64,000 bases of DNA from Microbulbifer okhotskensis (GCF_023895975.1 NZ_JALBWM010000002.1:44053-108052); one strand, 5' to 3'; shown: positions 35,214 to 46,189, counted from the first letter of the stretch. Numbers and translations: made by a program. The notes: generated by a model from the letters alone, not told the origin.

Positions 35214-36530
35214 ATGTCCCAGATGACCCCTAGAGAAATTGTCCACGAACTCGACCGCCATATTGTCGGTCAGCAAGAGGCCAAGCGCGCCGTGGCGATT
35301 GCGTTGCGCAACCGCTGGCGTCGTATGCAGGTGAGTGAAGAGTTGCGACCTGAGATCACACCAAAAAATATTTTGATGATCGGTCCAACCGGTGTGGGCA
35401 AAACCGAAATTGCGCGCCGCCTGGCCAAGCTGGCGAATGCGCCCTTCATCAAAGTGGAAGCGACAAAATTCACCGAAGTGGGTTATGTCGGTCGTGATGT
35501 TGAGTCGATCGTTCGCGATCTTGTTGAAATGGCAGTTAAGCAGGAACGCGAACAGGCCATGGCGGGGGTCAAGCAGCGCGCTATGGACGCCGCAGAGGAG
35601 CGCATCCTTGATGCCCTGCTGCCACCGGCGCGTTCGGCTGAGCCCAGCGACAAGGATTCCAGCACTCGCCAGCTGTTCCGCAAGAAGCTTCGCGAGGGCC
35701 AACTCGACGACAAGGAAGTGGAACTGGATCTGGTTGCCGCGCCAATGGGTGTCGAGATCATGGCACCTCCGGGCATGGAGGAGATGACCAACCAGCTGCA
35801 GGGAATGTTCTCTAACATGTCCCAGGGCAAAACCCACAAGCGCAAGCTGCCCGTTAAGCAGGCTCTAAAGCAACTCACGGATGAGGAAGCGGCCAAGCTG
35901 GTGAACGATGAAGAAATTAAAAGTCGAGCGATCCGTGCCGCCGAGCAAAACGGTATCGTCTTTATTGATGAAATTGATAAAGTGGCTAAACGCCAGGAGA
36001 GCGGTGGAGCCGATGTATCCCGTGAAGGTGTACAGCGCGACCTGTTACCACTGATTGAAGGCAGTACGGTCAACACCAAATACGGCATGATGAAAACAGA
36101 TCACATTCTGTTTATCGCCTCGGGTGCTTTCCATTTGTCCAAGCCTTCGGACCTGATCCCCGAGCTGCAGGGGCGTCTGCCGATTCGTGTGGAACTCAGT
36201 TCGCTCAGCTCCGCAGATTTCGAGCGTATTCTCACCGAGCCATCGGCGTCGCTCACTGAGCAACAGAGAGCGTTGCTGGCTACCGAGGGCCTGGAACTGC
36301 AATTTACCGAAGATGGTATCCGCCGTATTGCGGAAGTGGCTTTCGAAGTGAATGAGCGTACGGAAAATATCGGTGCACGCCGTCTGCACACGGTATTAGA
36401 ACGCCTGCTGGAAGAAATTTCTTTTGATGCGGGTGATGGCAATACATCATTGAATGTGGATGCTGCCTATGTGGACAGCCACTTGGGTGAACTGAGTCAA
36501 AACGAAGACTTATCGCGATTTATCCTGTAA
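35214..36530 (+). CDS. hslU: ATP-dependent protease ATPase subunit HslU
   Basis: AAA+ unfoldase of the HslUV protease. It has 438 residues. [17 protein letters not shown] leads into Walker [16 protein letters not shown], pore loop [14 protein letters not shown], the I domain (about 110-240), Walker [13 protein letters not shown] and sensor GRLPIRVEL. The C-terminus LSRFIL, which docks into HslV, is intact. AGGA precedes the ATG by 7 bases. Confidence 0.97.
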   Translation: MSQMTPREIVHELDRHIVGQQEAKRAVAIALRNRWRRMQVSEELRPEITPKNILMIGPTGVGKTEIARRLAKLANAPFIKVEATKFTEVGYVGRDVESIVRDLVEMAVKQEREQAMAGVKQRAMDAAEERILDALLPPARSAEPSDKDSSTRQLFRKKLREGQLDDKEVELDLVAAPMGVEIMAPPGMEEMTNQLQGMFSNMSQGKTHKRKLPVKQALKQLTDEEAAKLVNDEEIKSRAIRAAEQNGIVFIDEIDKVAKRQESGGADVSREGVQRDLLPLIEGSTVNTKYGMMKTDHILFIASGAFHLSKPSDLIPELQGRLPIRVELSSLSSADFERILTEPSASLTEQQRALLATEGLELQFTEDGIRRIAEVAFEVNERTENIGARRLHTVLERLLEEISFDAGDGNTSLNVDAAYVDSHLGELSQNEDLSRFIL

Positions 36531-36905
36531 ATGAAACCGAAAAAAATCCGCTTAAATCGCGCGGAAAAAAACCTGCAGCTGGTATTTAGCGATGCCGAAT
36601 TCACTCTGCCGGCAGAGTATCTGCGCGTCTACTCGCCCAGTGCCGAAGTTCGCGGCCACGGCGCCAGCGAGCGGGTGCTGGTCAGTGGCAAAATGCAGGT
36701 AAGCATCGATGCACTGGAAGCGGCTGGTCGCTATGCGTTGAAGATCAATTTCGATGACGGCCATGATACGGGTATTTTCACTTGGGAATATCTGCGCGAG
36801 CTGGCGGAAAATTATGCGACTAACTGGGAAGCGTACCTGCAGCGCCTGCGTGCTGCCGGTCAAGGTCGCGACCCGGATGAAAGCGTGGTGAAACTGATCG
36901 GTTGA
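36531..36905 (+). CDS. DUF971 (GBBH-like N-terminal domain) protein
   Basis: A 124-residue single-domain protein. Its ATG immediately follows the hslU stop (TAAATG). The family pattern LRVYSPSAEVRGH and INFDDGHDTGIFTWEYLRELA is clear. This domain is also the N-terminal part of gamma-butyrobetaine hydroxylase. The stand-alone form has no firmly known role, though its link to hslVU is conserved in Pseudomonas. Confidence 0.92.
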   Translation: MKPKKIRLNRAEKNLQLVFSDAEFTLPAEYLRVYSPSAEVRGHGASERVLVSGKMQVSIDALEAAGRYALKINFDDGHDTGIFTWEYLRELAENYATNWEAYLQRLRAAGQGRDPDESVVKLIG

Positions 36906-36936
36906 GCCTTGCATTGCGCGATACGGATGATGATTG

Positions 36937-36983
36937 ATATTCGAGGGCCTGTCGTATTTGCGTCCTCGAATATTCCCTTTTTT
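36937..36983 (+). terminator. Rho-independent terminator of hslVU-DUF971
   Basis: Stem ATATTCGAGG / CCTCGAATAT (36937-36946 with 36964-36973), a 17-base loop, then TCCCTTTTTT. It closes the operon 31 bases after the last stop. Confidence 0.8.
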
Positions 36984-37195
36984 AGCCCTTCTCTCCTCCC
37001 CACCTAGCCAAGTAGTGGTCGAGTTGATCAGAATTTTATTGGTACATTGGGGGTAAATATTGTCAATTTTCAGTATTTTATGGCTCTTAGGTAACGTTGC
37101 CGTTAAAGGACCTCAGAACTTAACCGGCGCGTAATTCTTTTGTCATATTTCGGGACTCTAATACTCGTTCAAATTTATGAGTTCTGGAGGCCCCC

Positions 37196-38731
37196 GTGGC
37201 ACAAAAGTTTGTCCGCGCGCTTAGCGCCTTTTGTTTGATTCCTCTCGCTTCTGCTGTTTCAGCGGCGACCTTGCCCGACTATCAAACCGGTAGTGATTGG
37301 TACACGGAAAGTGCCGATAGATTGGAAGAGCGCGCTGCGCTCTCCCGCGAGGCAAAAACCGCGAAGAATGTCATCCTATTCGTCGGCGATGGCATGGGGA
37401 TCTCCACTCTCACCGCTGCCCGTATCCTTGAGGGGCAGCTGGTGGGCGAGAGCGGTGAAGAAAATGCACTTTCTTTTGAAGAGTTCCCGCATACCGCACT
37501 GATCAAGACCTACAACACGAATCAGCAGACCCCGGATTCTGCCGGCACCATGACTGCGATGATGACTGGTGTTAAAACCCGCGCCGGTGTAATCAATATT
37601 GATGGCGACGCACAGCGAGCCGACTGTGCCAGCAGCGAAGGTAAAGAATTAAACAGCTTCCTGGAAATGGTTGAGAGCCGCGGCAAAGCCACTGGCATTA
37701 TTTCCACTGCACGCCTGACACACGCCACCCCCGCAGCTACCTACTCGCGCAGCCCGGAGCGCAACTGGGAATATTCCGCCGAGGGGGATTGTTCCGATAT
37801 TGCCTCGCAGATGGTCGAACTGTCTGCCGGTGATGGTATTGACGTGATGCTCGGTGGCGGCCGCCGTAACTTTGTGACTACTGATGCTGATGGCAAGCGT
37901 GAAGACGGGCGCGACCTGACCAATGAGTGGTTAGAGCGCTATGAGGGTGAACAAACTGCCGTCTATGTCGAGAGTGGCTCCGACTTGGCAGGTGTTGATC
38001 TCTCTAACACCGATAAACTGCTGGGGCTCTTTACCAGCAGCCATATGAGCTACGATGCGGACCGCATCAACAAAGAGAGCGATGAACCGAGCATCGCCGA
38101 GATGACCGATACCGCAATTGAGTTGCTGGAAAAAGACAGTGATGGCTATTTCCTAATGGTAGAGTCCGGTCGTATCGACCATGGCCATCACGCCGGCAAT
38201 GCCTACAACGCACTGCACGATACCATCGCCTTTGCCGATGCGGTACAGGTGGCACTGGATAAAGTGAGCTTGGAAGACACTCTGATTCTGGTAACTGCCG
38301 ACCACAGTCATGTGATGACCATTGCCGGTTACCCGACCCGAGGCAATCCGATTCTTGGTAAAGTGGTTGAGAACGACAGCAGCGGTGCCGCTGAAGCGGA
38401 AGTAGATACAGCATCGGACGGAATGCCTTACACCACACTGAGCTATGCCAATGGGTTGGGCTTTGCCGACCTGGGTGAAAATACTGATGCGGACGAGCGC
38501 TACGATATCGCCGCTGATACTGGGCGCAAGGATCTCTCCGATGTGGATACTGAAGTTCCGGGCTTTCACCAGGAAGCACTGGTACATCTGGAGTCAGAGA
38601 GCCATGCCGGTGAGGATATCAGCCTGCACGCGATTGGTGCCGGCGCCGAACTGGTGCAGGGTAGTCTGGAGCAAAATGCGGTTTTCCACGTGATGACTGC
38701 TGCGACTGACCTGTCGCTGACAGAAGATTAA
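37196..38731 (+). CDS. Alkaline phosphatase, secreted copy
   Basis: Periplasmic or secreted phosphomonoesterase of the PhoA type with 511 residues. The start is a GTG at 37196 with CTGGAGG 6 bases upstream. The signal peptide ends around SAVSAATLP. Metal and active-site motifs: NVILFVGDGMGIST, the nucleophile serine in TPDSAGTMTAMMTG, ESGRIDHGHHAGN and VTADHSHVMTIAGYP, with a late ESHAGEDISLHA. The next gene is a close paralogue starting 16 bases after the stop. I found no convincing Pho box upstream. Confidence 0.93.
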   Translation: MAQKFVRALSAFCLIPLASAVSAATLPDYQTGSDWYTESADRLEERAALSREAKTAKNVILFVGDGMGISTLTAARILEGQLVGESGEENALSFEEFPHTALIKTYNTNQQTPDSAGTMTAMMTGVKTRAGVINIDGDAQRADCASSEGKELNSFLEMVESRGKATGIISTARLTHATPAATYSRSPERNWEYSAEGDCSDIASQMVELSAGDGIDVMLGGGRRNFVTTDADGKREDGRDLTNEWLERYEGEQTAVYVESGSDLAGVDLSNTDKLLGLFTSSHMSYDADRINKESDEPSIAEMTDTAIELLEKDSDGYFLMVESGRIDHGHHAGNAYNALHDTIAFADAVQVALDKVSLEDTLILVTADHSHVMTIAGYPTRGNPILGKVVENDSSGAAEAEVDTASDGMPYTTLSYANGLGFADLGENTDADERYDIAADTGRKDLSDVDTEVPGFHQEALVHLESESHAGEDISLHAIGAGAELVQGSLEQNAVFHVMTAATDLSLTED

Positions 38732-38747
38732 CTGGGGGTAATTCACC

Positions 38748-40313
38748 ATGAGACATTTTAAAAAAACTGTGCTGGCACTTTCTGTAGCATTACTGGCGAG
38801 TGCTTGTAGCGACAACAACTCGGGCTCTGACGACGTCGTGGAATTACCCGGAGAGGAAGAGTATGTTGGCGTTTCCACCGCGCAAAATAGCAGCAGTTGG
38901 TTCCAGGAAGCTCAGCAGGCTATCGAAGCGGCGAGCGCCGAGGAAATTAACAACAGTCCCGGTGCTGCCAAAAATATTATCCTGTTTGTTGGCGACGGTA
39001 TGGGTATCTCCACGGTAACTGCCGCGCGTATTCTCGCAGGCCAACAGCAGGGACTCGATGGTGAGGAATACCAGCTGAGCTTTGAAACGATGCCGTTTGC
39101 CGGTCTGGTGAAAACCTACAACACCAACCAGCAGACACCGGATTCCGCCGGCACGATGACCGCGCTGATGACTGGGGTGAAAACGAAAGCTGGCGTGTTG
39201 AGCGTTGCGGAAAATGTCGCGCGCGGTGACTGTGCTGCCAGCCTGGACTACCCGTTGACAACCGCCGTTGAGCTGGCGGAAGACCAAGGCAAGAGTACCG
39301 GTATTATCAGTACCGCGCGTATCACCCACGCCACCCCGGCGGCCACTTATGCCAAGGTACCTGAGCGCGGTTGGGAAGAGGAAGCACCGGATGGTTGCAC
39401 CGATATCGCAGTCCAGCTAATTGAGCTGGAAGCCGGTGATGGTATTGATGTTGTCATGGGCGGTGGACGTCGCAACTTCCTGCCCAGCGACGTGACCGAT
39501 CTTGAAGGTAAAGAGGGGCGCCGTGAAGATGGGCGCAACTTGGTTGACGAATGGAAGACCCGTTACAACGACGGTGTGAATAATATCGCTTATGTTGAAG
39601 AAACGATCGCCTTTGAGGCAGTAGATGCCTCCGCAACCGATAAGTTATTTGGCCTGTTTAATTCCTCTCATATGGAATTTGAAGCGGATCGGGAAGACGA
39701 TACTGCTGGCGAACCCTCCCTGACTGAGATGACCGCTAAAGGTCTCGAAGTATTGCAAAAAAATGATGACGGATACTTCTTGATGGTGGAATCCGGTCGT
39801 ATCGACCACGGTCATCACGCTGGCAATGCACACCGCGCCCTGACCGATGCGGTGGAGTTTGCCGAAGCAATCCAATACGCCATGGATAACACCAACGCAG
39901 AAGATACTTTGATTGTTGTCACTGCAGATCACAGCCATGTGATGACGATCGCCGGCTATCCCACTCGCGGTAATCCGATTCTTGGCAAAGTGATTGGCAA
40001 TGACAGCAGCGGTGAAGCGGAAACTTCTCACTCCCTTGCCGAAGACGGCCTGCCCTACACCACCCTGACTTACGCTAATGGACCGGGTTACAGTGCCGGG
40101 GATAGTGGCGCGCGTCTGGACTTGACCAGCATAGACACCGCCTCATTGGACTACCAGCAGGATGCTATGATTCCCATGAGCAGTGAATCTCACGCGGGTG
40201 AAGATGTGGGTGTTTGGGCGAGAGGACCGGGTGCGCATTTGGTGAGTGGCACCAACGAACAGAATTTCCTCTTTCATGTGATGGCTCGCGCCGGCGGCTT
40301 ACTGGAACAGTAA
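38748..40313 (+). CDS. Alkaline phosphatase, lipoprotein copy
   Basis: A 521-residue paralogue of the gene just upstream, clearly a tandem duplication: NIILFVGDGMGISTVTAARIL, TPDSAGTMTALMTG, ESGRIDHGHHAGN and VTADHSHVMTIAGYPTRGN are shared. The N-terminus differs: a lipoprotein signal with lipobox LASAC (Ser at +2, so probably the outer membrane), then an acidic, serine-rich linker (SDNNSGSDDVVELPGEEE). GGGGGTAATTCACC precedes the ATG. One copy thus stays membrane-anchored while the other can diffuse. Confidence 0.93.
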   Translation: MRHFKKTVLALSVALLASACSDNNSGSDDVVELPGEEEYVGVSTAQNSSSWFQEAQQAIEAASAEEINNSPGAAKNIILFVGDGMGISTVTAARILAGQQQGLDGEEYQLSFETMPFAGLVKTYNTNQQTPDSAGTMTALMTGVKTKAGVLSVAENVARGDCAASLDYPLTTAVELAEDQGKSTGIISTARITHATPAATYAKVPERGWEEEAPDGCTDIAVQLIELEAGDGIDVVMGGGRRNFLPSDVTDLEGKEGRREDGRNLVDEWKTRYNDGVNNIAYVEETIAFEAVDASATDKLFGLFNSSHMEFEADREDDTAGEPSLTEMTAKGLEVLQKNDDGYFLMVESGRIDHGHHAGNAHRALTDAVEFAEAIQYAMDNTNAEDTLIVVTADHSHVMTIAGYPTRGNPILGKVIGNDSSGEAETSHSLAEDGLPYTTLTYANGPGYSAGDSGARLDLTSIDTASLDYQQDAMIPMSSESHAGEDVGVWARGPGAHLVSGTNEQNFLFHVMARAGGLLEQ

Positions 40314-40329
40314 TCGCTGCACTGATAAC

Positions 40330-40359
40330 CGGTGTGGATGGCATCGTCCACCCACACCG
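40330..40359. terminator. Hairpin between convergent genes
   Basis: 8-bp arms CGGTGTGG / CCACACCG with a 14-base interior that can pair further, between the second phosphatase and the CHAD gene. No clear T run, so its role as terminator is uncertain. Confidence 0.45.
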
Positions 40360-40373
40360 TATCTCCCTCTCGG

Positions 40374-41186
40374 TCAAAAGTTGAAGTGCTGCCTGGAGAA
40401 AAGCTTTTTACAGAACTCTTCAATTTTTTTCAGGAGTAATACTTGTCGGTGTCGGATAATTTCCAGCACCCTAGAGAACTCGCTCTGCAGTCTATCTTGC
40501 TGAATCACTACCATCCGCGCGAGCAAATGGAGATCACGCCAGTCCCCCAATGCCTGCCCCAGTTGCTTTAGCGACTCGCATCGGCTGCCGATTGTTATCG
40601 GGTAGCGCTTTCTTAATAGGCGGCTCTGGTACCAGTGATCCTTGGCCCGCTTGCGCAACAAATGCAGGCGATTCGCATTTTTGTGCTTTTGCACCTTCCG
40701 CCAGGCATTCACGGCTTTCTGATAGCCGCGCTGATAGCCGGCCTCTGTATTTTTCCAGCTTACGTGATCCAGTGGCCATGACGGGATTCGTTTCTGCCCC
40801 TCATCAAGGAGTCTCAGTGCCGCTGTAACAGCCGCGTGGTTCTGCTCTGCCTGGATCAATTCGTTCAGTAAATTGTGCAAGCGATGAAAATAATGTGGCG
40901 GGGCCAGATCCAGTAGGGCAATACGCAGGGCGGTGAGATCGCGGCTGCGAGCCAAAGTTTGTGACAGGGCGCGGTAGTGGCTATTTTCGTATTGAAAGAC
41001 GTCGCTCATCTCTGTATCGACCAAACGCAGCAAAGCGCGAACCTTTTTACAACGCTTGCGCAATCCGTGAACGGCGATTTCGTTTCCGTCGCGACGTAAA
41101 TATTCGGTAGCCGCCAATACCTTCTCCTGAGCGATACCTTTTATCTGCTCGGACAACGGGGAATCGCACTTGAGCTGGTAATTCAT
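40374..41186 (-). CDS. CHAD-domain protein
   Basis: About 270 residues, mostly helical and strongly basic. CHAD domains carry conserved His and Lys/Arg and bind polyphosphate in characterised members. The family pattern is seen in VHGLRKRCKKVRALLRLVD and LHLLRKRAKDHWYQSRLL. ATG 41186 (MNYQLKCDSPLSEQ) is preferred over a start four codons upstream. No CYTH domain is fused or adjacent. It lies next to the phosphatase pair in opposite orientation, possibly by chance. Confidence 0.88.
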   Translation of the reverse strand: MNYQLKCDSPLSEQIKGIAQEKVLAATEYLRRDGNEIAVHGLRKRCKKVRALLRLVDTEMSDVFQYENSHYRALSQTLARSRDLTALRIALLDLAPPHYFHRLHNLLNELIQAEQNHAAVTAALRLLDEGQKRIPSWPLDHVSWKNTEAGYQRGYQKAVNAWRKVQKHKNANRLHLLRKRAKDHWYQSRLLRKRYPITIGSRCESLKQLGQALGDWRDLHLLARMVVIQQDRLQSEFSRVLEIIRHRQVLLLKKIEEFCKKLFSRQHFNF

Positions 41187-41309
41187 ATCTATACCCACAT
41201 TATTCTCACTAAATTTTAGCGGCTTCTGCTCCGGTTGATTTCAAGCGGTGCCCCGTGGGCCCCGGCAATGTACAATGGCCCATTAAAGTTTTTGCTCAGC
41301 AGGCATAGC

Positions 41310-42059
41310 ATGAAGGATCGCAAGACCACCCACTTCGGCTACCAGGAAGTGCCGGTGGAAGAAAAGGCCGGTCGTGTGGCAGATGTGTTCCACTCTGTAG
41401 CAGCCCGTTACGATGTAATGAACGACCTGATGTCTGGAGGGGTTCACCGTCTCTGGAAGCGGTTCACCATTGAATTGTCCGGGGCCCGACGTGGCCAAAC
41501 TATTCTCGATATTGCTGGAGGTACTGGTGATCTCACTGCGCGCTTCTCCCGTATCGTGGGTGCCAGTGGTCAGGTGGTGTTAGCGGATATCAACGAGTCG
41601 ATGTTACGAGTGGGCCGCGATCGCCTGCTGGACCGGGGTATTGCCGGCAATGTGGTGCCGGTTCAGGCCGATGCCCAGTACTTGCCCTTCCCTGACAATA
41701 CTTTTGATTGCATCACGATTGCCTTTGGTTTACGCAATGTCACCGACAAAGACCTGGCGCTGCGCTCTATGTTGCGGGTATTGAAGCCCGGCGGCCGCTT
41801 GCTGGTCCTGGAATTTTCCAAGCCGCAGTCGAAGCTGCTGGAAAAAGTCTACGATCAGTACTCTTTCCGCCTGCTGCCGTTTATGGGTAAGTTGATCGCC
41901 AATGATGCGGACAGCTATCGCTATCTGGCTGAGAGTATCCGTATGCACCCGGATCAGGAAACCCTCAAGGGGATGATGGCAGACGCCGGCTTTGTCGATT
42001 GTGAATTCCACAATATGACGGGGGGTATTGTTGCGCTGCACCGGGGCATTAAGCCCTAA
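41310..42059 (+). CDS. ubiE: Ubiquinone/menaquinone C-methyltransferase
   Basis: SAM-dependent C-methylation in quinone synthesis. ATG 41310 ([19 protein letters not shown]) gives 249 residues; a longer reading adds 25 unrelated residues. Motifs: [21 protein letters not shown] loop [28 protein letters not shown], and [18 protein letters not shown]. It is first in the ubiE-ubiJ-ubiB cluster. Confidence 0.97.
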   Translation: MKDRKTTHFGYQEVPVEEKAGRVADVFHSVAARYDVMNDLMSGGVHRLWKRFTIELSGARRGQTILDIAGGTGDLTARFSRIVGASGQVVLADINESMLRVGRDRLLDRGIAGNVVPVQADAQYLPFPDNTFDCITIAFGLRNVTDKDLALRSMLRVLKPGGRLLVLEFSKPQSKLLEKVYDQYSFRLLPFMGKLIANDADSYRYLAESIRMHPDQETLKGMMADAGFVDCEFHNMTGGIVALHRGIKP

Positions 42060-42118
42060 GCTGCGTTGTCAGATAACCGTGTTTTTCTCTGAGCGCAGGC
42101 ACGAGGCTATTAACCGCC

Positions 42119-42748
42119 ATGAGCGATCCAACTTTTCGCGCAGGCTTCGATGCCGCGCTGGAAACCACAATTAATACCGCTTTACAGTACGATCCGGCGA
42201 CACGACAACGCCTTTCTACGCTGGATGGCAAAGCAATGGCGCTGGATTTGACCGCCCCCAAGCTACAGTGCTGTCTCTGTATCGAAGGCGATCAGGTGCG
42301 GGTACGCCAGCAGTGGGAGGGCGAGGTTAGCACTCACCTGGGCGGTTCCGCTTTGGCGTTTGTACGCTTGATCAAAGATCCGGATGCGACACCTGCGGGG
42401 CTGGGGGTGTCGGTCAGCGGTTCCAGTGCATTGCTGGCGGAACTGCAGTGGATTTTAAGTGGTCTGGATATCGACTGGGAGGCGCCGCTCGCTGAAGTGA
42501 TCGGTGATATTCCCGCCCACTCTATTGGCGGTGTTCTACGCGACGCCGCTCGTTGGTTGGGAGACAATCTTAACCGTGCGCCTGTAATGGCTGCTGAGGC
42601 CATTAGTGAAGAGTGGCAGCTGACCCCGCCACAGGCCCAGTTCGAAGCTTTTGTCGATGACCTGGCTGAGGTCTCCCTGGCCACTGAGCGGCTTGAAGCT
42701 CGGGTGCGCCTGTTGCAAGAACAGTTTTCCCGCAGGGAGGCTGAGTAG
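42119..42748 (+). CDS. ubiJ: Ubiquinone biosynthesis accessory factor UbiJ (SCP2 domain)
   Basis: 209 residues between ubiE and ubiB, the standard ubiJ position. UbiJ binds lipid intermediates through an SCP2 fold and scaffolds the Ubi complex. N-terminal [16 protein letters not shown]; the SCP2-like core includes [18 protein letters not shown] and [13 protein letters not shown]; the C-terminal helix [18 protein letters not shown] is coiled. No catalytic motif is expected or seen. Confidence 0.9.
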   Translation: MSDPTFRAGFDAALETTINTALQYDPATRQRLSTLDGKAMALDLTAPKLQCCLCIEGDQVRVRQQWEGEVSTHLGGSALAFVRLIKDPDATPAGLGVSVSGSSALLAELQWILSGLDIDWEAPLAEVIGDIPAHSIGGVLRDAARWLGDNLNRAPVMAAEAISEEWQLTPPQAQFEAFVDDLAEVSLATERLEARVRLLQEQFSRREAE

Positions 42749-42750
42749 TT

Positions 42751-44361
42751 TTGCCACTTCGTCGAAGCTTTACCATCGCGCGGGTCTTCCTGCGCTATCG
42801 CCTGGATCAGTTGTTACCCTCTGAGCAACGCCCCCTGTGGTTACGGGGGCTGCTGTTACCGGTAAGACTGCTGCCGCAGCCAAAAATGCAACGAGGTGAG
42901 AGATTGCGCCGCGCCCTGGAAGAGCTGGGGCCTATTTTCGTTAAGTTTGGTCAGCTTCTTTCCACTCGTCCCGACTTGCTACCCCCAGATATTGTTGAAC
43001 AACTGGACTATTTACAGGACAAGGTACCGCCTTTCCCCAGTGACCAATGCACGGCACTGATTGAAGAGGCGCTGGGCGCAAAAGTCAGTGAGGTATTCGC
43101 AAAATTTGACCAACAGCCACTGGCGGCAGCATCGGTTGCACAGGTACATGCTGCGGAGCTAAAAACCGGTGAATCAGTGGTGGTCAAAGTACTGCGTCCG
43201 GGTATTAATGAGATTATCCAGAAAGACTTGAGCCTGCTTGGTGTAATCGCCCGCGGTATCGAGCGCTTTGTGCCAGAGGGGCGCCGAATGCGCCCGGCAG
43301 AGGTGGTCGAGGACTACCGGCATACTATTGAGGGTGAGTTGGACTTAACCCGCGAGGCGGCCAACGGAACTCAATTGCGGCGCAACTTTACCAACTCTCC
43401 GCTGTTGTATATCCCCGAAGTATACTGGGACTACACGCGTGAAAATGTTCTGGTGCTGGAGCGCATAGAGGGTATCCCGGTCACTGATTTGGCACAGCTG
43501 CGGGCTCAGGACACGAATATGCAGTTGCTCGCCGAGCGCGGCGTGGAAATTTTCTTCAAGCAGGTTTTCGAGTACAACTTCTTCCACGCGGATATGCACC
43601 CGGGCAATATTTTTGTCTCCAGGGCGCACCCGCAGAGGCCGCAGTATATTGCCATCGATACCGCCATCGTTGGCAGCTTGACACGGGAAGACCAGTACTA
43701 CCTGGCGCGCAATCTCCTGGCTATGTTCCGTCGCGACTATCGCATGGTGGCGGAACTCCATGTACAGAGTGGCTGGGTCAGGGCTGATACGCCTATTAAC
43801 GCGTTTGAATCGGCTATTCGTGCTGTGTGTGAGCCGATTTTCGAGAAACCCCTGGGCGAGATTTCCTTTGCACGGGTGCTGATCAGCCTGTTCCAGACCG
43901 CGCGCCGATTCGATATGGCGGTGCAGCCGCAGTTGGTATTGTTACAAAAGACCCTATTGAATATCGAAGGACTTGGTCGGCAGCTTTATCCACAGTTGGA
44001 TTTGTGGAAAACTGCTCATCCATTTCTGGAGCGCTGGATGCGCGACCGGATTCACCCCAAAACCATTTGGGGTGAAATAAAACGCTACGGTCCGGAGTGG
44101 TTGGAAAAATTTCCGCAGATGCCGCAACTGGTGTATTCAGCCCTGGAGCAGTCGCGGAAGTTAGCCCCGCAGCTGGAGACGATCGGCGAACAGCTGGCGG
44201 GTTCTCAGCGCCGTGGGTTGCACCAATATGTCCGGCGAGTCGGCGGGGTTTTGCTGGGGTTGGGCGCCATTGCTGTCACCCAACCACAGTGGTTGGAGCA
44301 GCTGCCGCGGACGGGCTGGGTTTTGGGAATTGCCGCACTGGTACTGCTACTGTGGCCCTAG
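42751..44361 (+). CDS. ubiB: Ubiquinone biosynthesis protein UbiB, ADCK-type kinase-like
   Basis: 536 residues with the UbiB/ADCK protein-kinase-like fold: KxGQ motif [19 protein letters not shown], alanine-rich loop [22 protein letters not shown] and [14 protein letters not shown]. The C-terminus has one or two membrane segments ([24 protein letters not shown]). The start is a TTG at 42751 with AGGGAGG 10 bases upstream, 2 bases after the ubiJ stop. Needed for early steps of ubiquinone synthesis in E. coli. Confidence 0.96.
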   Translation: MPLRRSFTIARVFLRYRLDQLLPSEQRPLWLRGLLLPVRLLPQPKMQRGERLRRALEELGPIFVKFGQLLSTRPDLLPPDIVEQLDYLQDKVPPFPSDQCTALIEEALGAKVSEVFAKFDQQPLAAASVAQVHAAELKTGESVVVKVLRPGINEIIQKDLSLLGVIARGIERFVPEGRRMRPAEVVEDYRHTIEGELDLTREAANGTQLRRNFTNSPLLYIPEVYWDYTRENVLVLERIEGIPVTDLAQLRAQDTNMQLLAERGVEIFFKQVFEYNFFHADMHPGNIFVSRAHPQRPQYIAIDTAIVGSLTREDQYYLARNLLAMFRRDYRMVAELHVQSGWVRADTPINAFESAIRAVCEPIFEKPLGEISFARVLISLFQTARRFDMAVQPQLVLLQKTLLNIEGLGRQLYPQLDLWKTAHPFLERWMRDRIHPKTIWGEIKRYGPEWLEKFPQMPQLVYSALEQSRKLAPQLETIGEQLAGSQRRGLHQYVRRVGGVLLGLGAIAVTQPQWLEQLPRTGWVLGIAALVLLLWP

Positions 44362-44417
44362 GCCGCTTCAGCATTGTCCGCTCGACCTACACTGGAATTT
44401 CTAAGGAAAGTTAGACA

Positions 44418-44819
44418 TTGACACAAGATCAAGCAAAGGCCGGCTTCCTCGATAAAGTCAGCTGGAACAGCGATAGTCTGGTGCCCGCGATTGCACAGGA
44501 CTTTAAAAGCGGGCGCGTGTTGATGATGGCCTGGATGAACCGAGAATCACTGGCGCTCACTGCCAGTGAGGGATACGCAGTCTATTGGTCTCGCTCGCGT
44601 AAAAGCCTTTGGCGCAAAGGCGAGACCTCGGGTTTTATGCAGAAGGTTCGCGAGTTGCGTCTCGACTGCGATGGTGACACGGTACTGCTACTGATCGAGC
44701 AGGAAGGTGGGATTGCTTGCCATACCGGGCGCAGCAGTTGCTTTTATCACCTCCTTCAGGAGGATCAGTGGCAAGTGAGCCAGCCGGTAATTCAGGACCC
44801 CAAGGCGATCTATAAGTGA
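44418..44819 (+). CDS. hisI: Phosphoribosyl-AMP cyclohydrolase
   Basis: Third step of histidine synthesis, a zinc enzyme. 133 residues with [34 protein letters not shown] and the cysteine/aspartate metal motif [14 protein letters not shown], then [11 protein letters not shown]. The start is a TTG at 44418 after AAGGAAAG. Here it is separate from hisE, whereas the two are fused in E. coli; the split form is as in Pseudomonas. Confidence 0.95.
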   Translation: MTQDQAKAGFLDKVSWNSDSLVPAIAQDFKSGRVLMMAWMNRESLALTASEGYAVYWSRSRKSLWRKGETSGFMQKVRELRLDCDGDTVLLLIEQEGGIACHTGRSSCFYHLLQEDQWQVSQPVIQDPKAIYK

Positions 44820-44826
44820 GTGAGTT

Positions 44827-45159
44827 ATGAGTGACGTGCTGCAACAGCTCGATGCGGTTCTGGAAAGTCGTAAAAATAGTAGTGATGCCACCCAGTCTTA
44901 TGTCGCTAGCCTGCATAGTAAAGGCCTGAATAAGATTCTGGAAAAGGTAGGCGAAGAGGCCACGGAAACCATTCTCGCGGCGAAGGATGCACAGAGCAGT
45001 GGTGAAAATGGAGATTTGATTGGCGAAACAGCGGACCTGTGGTTTCACTCACTGGTGATGCTTTCGCACTTGGGGGCTGACTCGCAAGATGTTGTCCGTG
45101 AGCTGGGGCGTCGCTTTGGCCTTTCCGGACTGGAGGAAAAAGCAGCGCGCTCAAAATAA
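44827..45159 (+). CDS. hisE: Phosphoribosyl-ATP pyrophosphatase
   Basis: Second step of histidine synthesis. 110 residues of the all-alpha MazG-like type: [31 protein letters not shown] and [19 protein letters not shown] contain the conserved Glu/Asp metal ligands. It starts 7 bases after hisI and is followed by tatA after 128 bases. Confidence 0.95.
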   Translation: MSDVLQQLDAVLESRKNSSDATQSYVASLHSKGLNKILEKVGEEATETILAAKDAQSSGENGDLIGETADLWFHSLVMLSHLGADSQDVVRELGRRFGLSGLEEKAARSK

Positions 45160-45287
45160 GTGGGGACATTTACCCGGCTTGTGTTCTGGTAGATGAGGTT
45201 AAGCTTCCCAAAAGTTTAAAATATTATTCTAGCGGTCAAGGCTCCTTCGGAAGTTGGCCGTCATACTCGATAAAATGGAGATACAAG

Positions 45288-45554
45288 ATGTTGGGTGGAA
45301 TTGGCATTTGGCAGTTGTTGATTGTTTTGGTCATTATCCTGCTGTTATTTGGAACCAAGCGTTTGAAAAACCTCGGTGGAGACCTGGGTGGGGCGATCAA
45401 AGGTTTTCGCAAAGCGATCAAGGATGAAGACAAATCCAAAGATACCGACGAAGAAAAGGACCCCGAGCGCCTTAAGCACGACGAGGAAGAGAAGCCCGGG
45501 CAAGACAGCACTGTCAAAGACAAAGACAAAGTCAAGCAGTCTCAGGATAAGTAA
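45288..45554 (+). CDS. tatA: Sec-independent translocase subunit TatA
   Basis: Pore-forming part of the twin-arginine translocase. 88 residues: one N-terminal membrane segment ([21 protein letters not shown]), an [20 protein letters not shown] amphipathic helix, then an acidic and lysine-rich tail. GGAGATACAAG precedes the ATG. First gene of tatABC. Confidence 0.96.
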   Translation: MLGGIGIWQLLIVLVIILLLFGTKRLKNLGGDLGGAIKGFRKAIKDEDKSKDTDEEKDPERLKHDEEEKPGQDSTVKDKDKVKQSQDK

Positions 45555-45583
45555 TCGGCAACAGTCATTGCGAGTGTCACTCT

Positions 45584-46189
45584 GTGTTTGATATCGGCTT
45601 TTTGGAATTATTGGTGGTGGCAGTGGTGGCCCTGCTGGTTGTGGGTCCCGAGCGTCTACCCGATGCTGTGCGGACAACAACACGTTGGTGGTCTGGCCTT
45701 AAGCGCACCCTGCACAATGCGCGAGAGGAATTGGAGCGAGAGGTCGGCGCCGATGACATACGGCGCGAGCTTCACAATGAGCGTATTTTGCAAGAGATCG
45801 AGGAAAGTCGCCGGGAAATGGAGAAAACCTTCAATGAGGCGAACAAGGAAGTGGCCGAGTCTCTGCAGCAACCGGCCAAATCACAGGCCGAGGTAACCTC
45901 GCCCGCTGATACATTACCAAAGGAGGCGGCCCCGGCGGTTTCAACGGAAACAAAAGAGCCAGAAAAGACGCTTGAAGAACCTCTTCATCCTCGCGCAGAG
46001 CAAGAGGATTATTTGCCTGAGCAGGATGAAACGGTGGAGGAGTTACAAGATCCTGAGTATCCGGAGCATTGGCATGATTTCGGCGATCCCGAACTAAACT
46101 CGGATCATCCGGAAAATATAGAAGCAGACGAAGATAAAAACGAAATCGAAAAAAAAGAATCGCAACAGGAAAAAGATAGCCAGCCATGA
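45584..46189 (+). CDS. tatB: Sec-independent translocase subunit TatB
   Basis: Substrate-receptor partner of TatC. GTG 45584 gives [20 protein letters not shown], with Glu8 and the [10 protein letters not shown] turn of TatB. An amphipathic helix and long coiled region (about 30-105) follow, then an acidic disordered tail. 201 residues, longer than E. coli TatB (171). It overlaps tatC by 4 bases (ATGA). Confidence 0.95.
   Translation: MFDIGFLELLVVAVVALLVVGPERLPDAVRTTTRWWSGLKRTLHNAREELEREVGADDIRRELHNERILQEIEESRREMEKTFNEANKEVAESLQQPAKSQAEVTSPADTLPKEAAPAVSTETKEPEKTLEEPLHPRAEQEDYLPEQDETVEELQDPEYPEHWHDFGDPELNSDHPENIEADEDKNEIEKKESQQEKDSQP

Noticed and set aside
37030..37195. Pho box upstream of the alkaline phosphatases
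   Set aside because: TTGTCA-like pieces occur (near 37059 and 37138) but no 11-base-spaced direct repeat as in a real Pho box.
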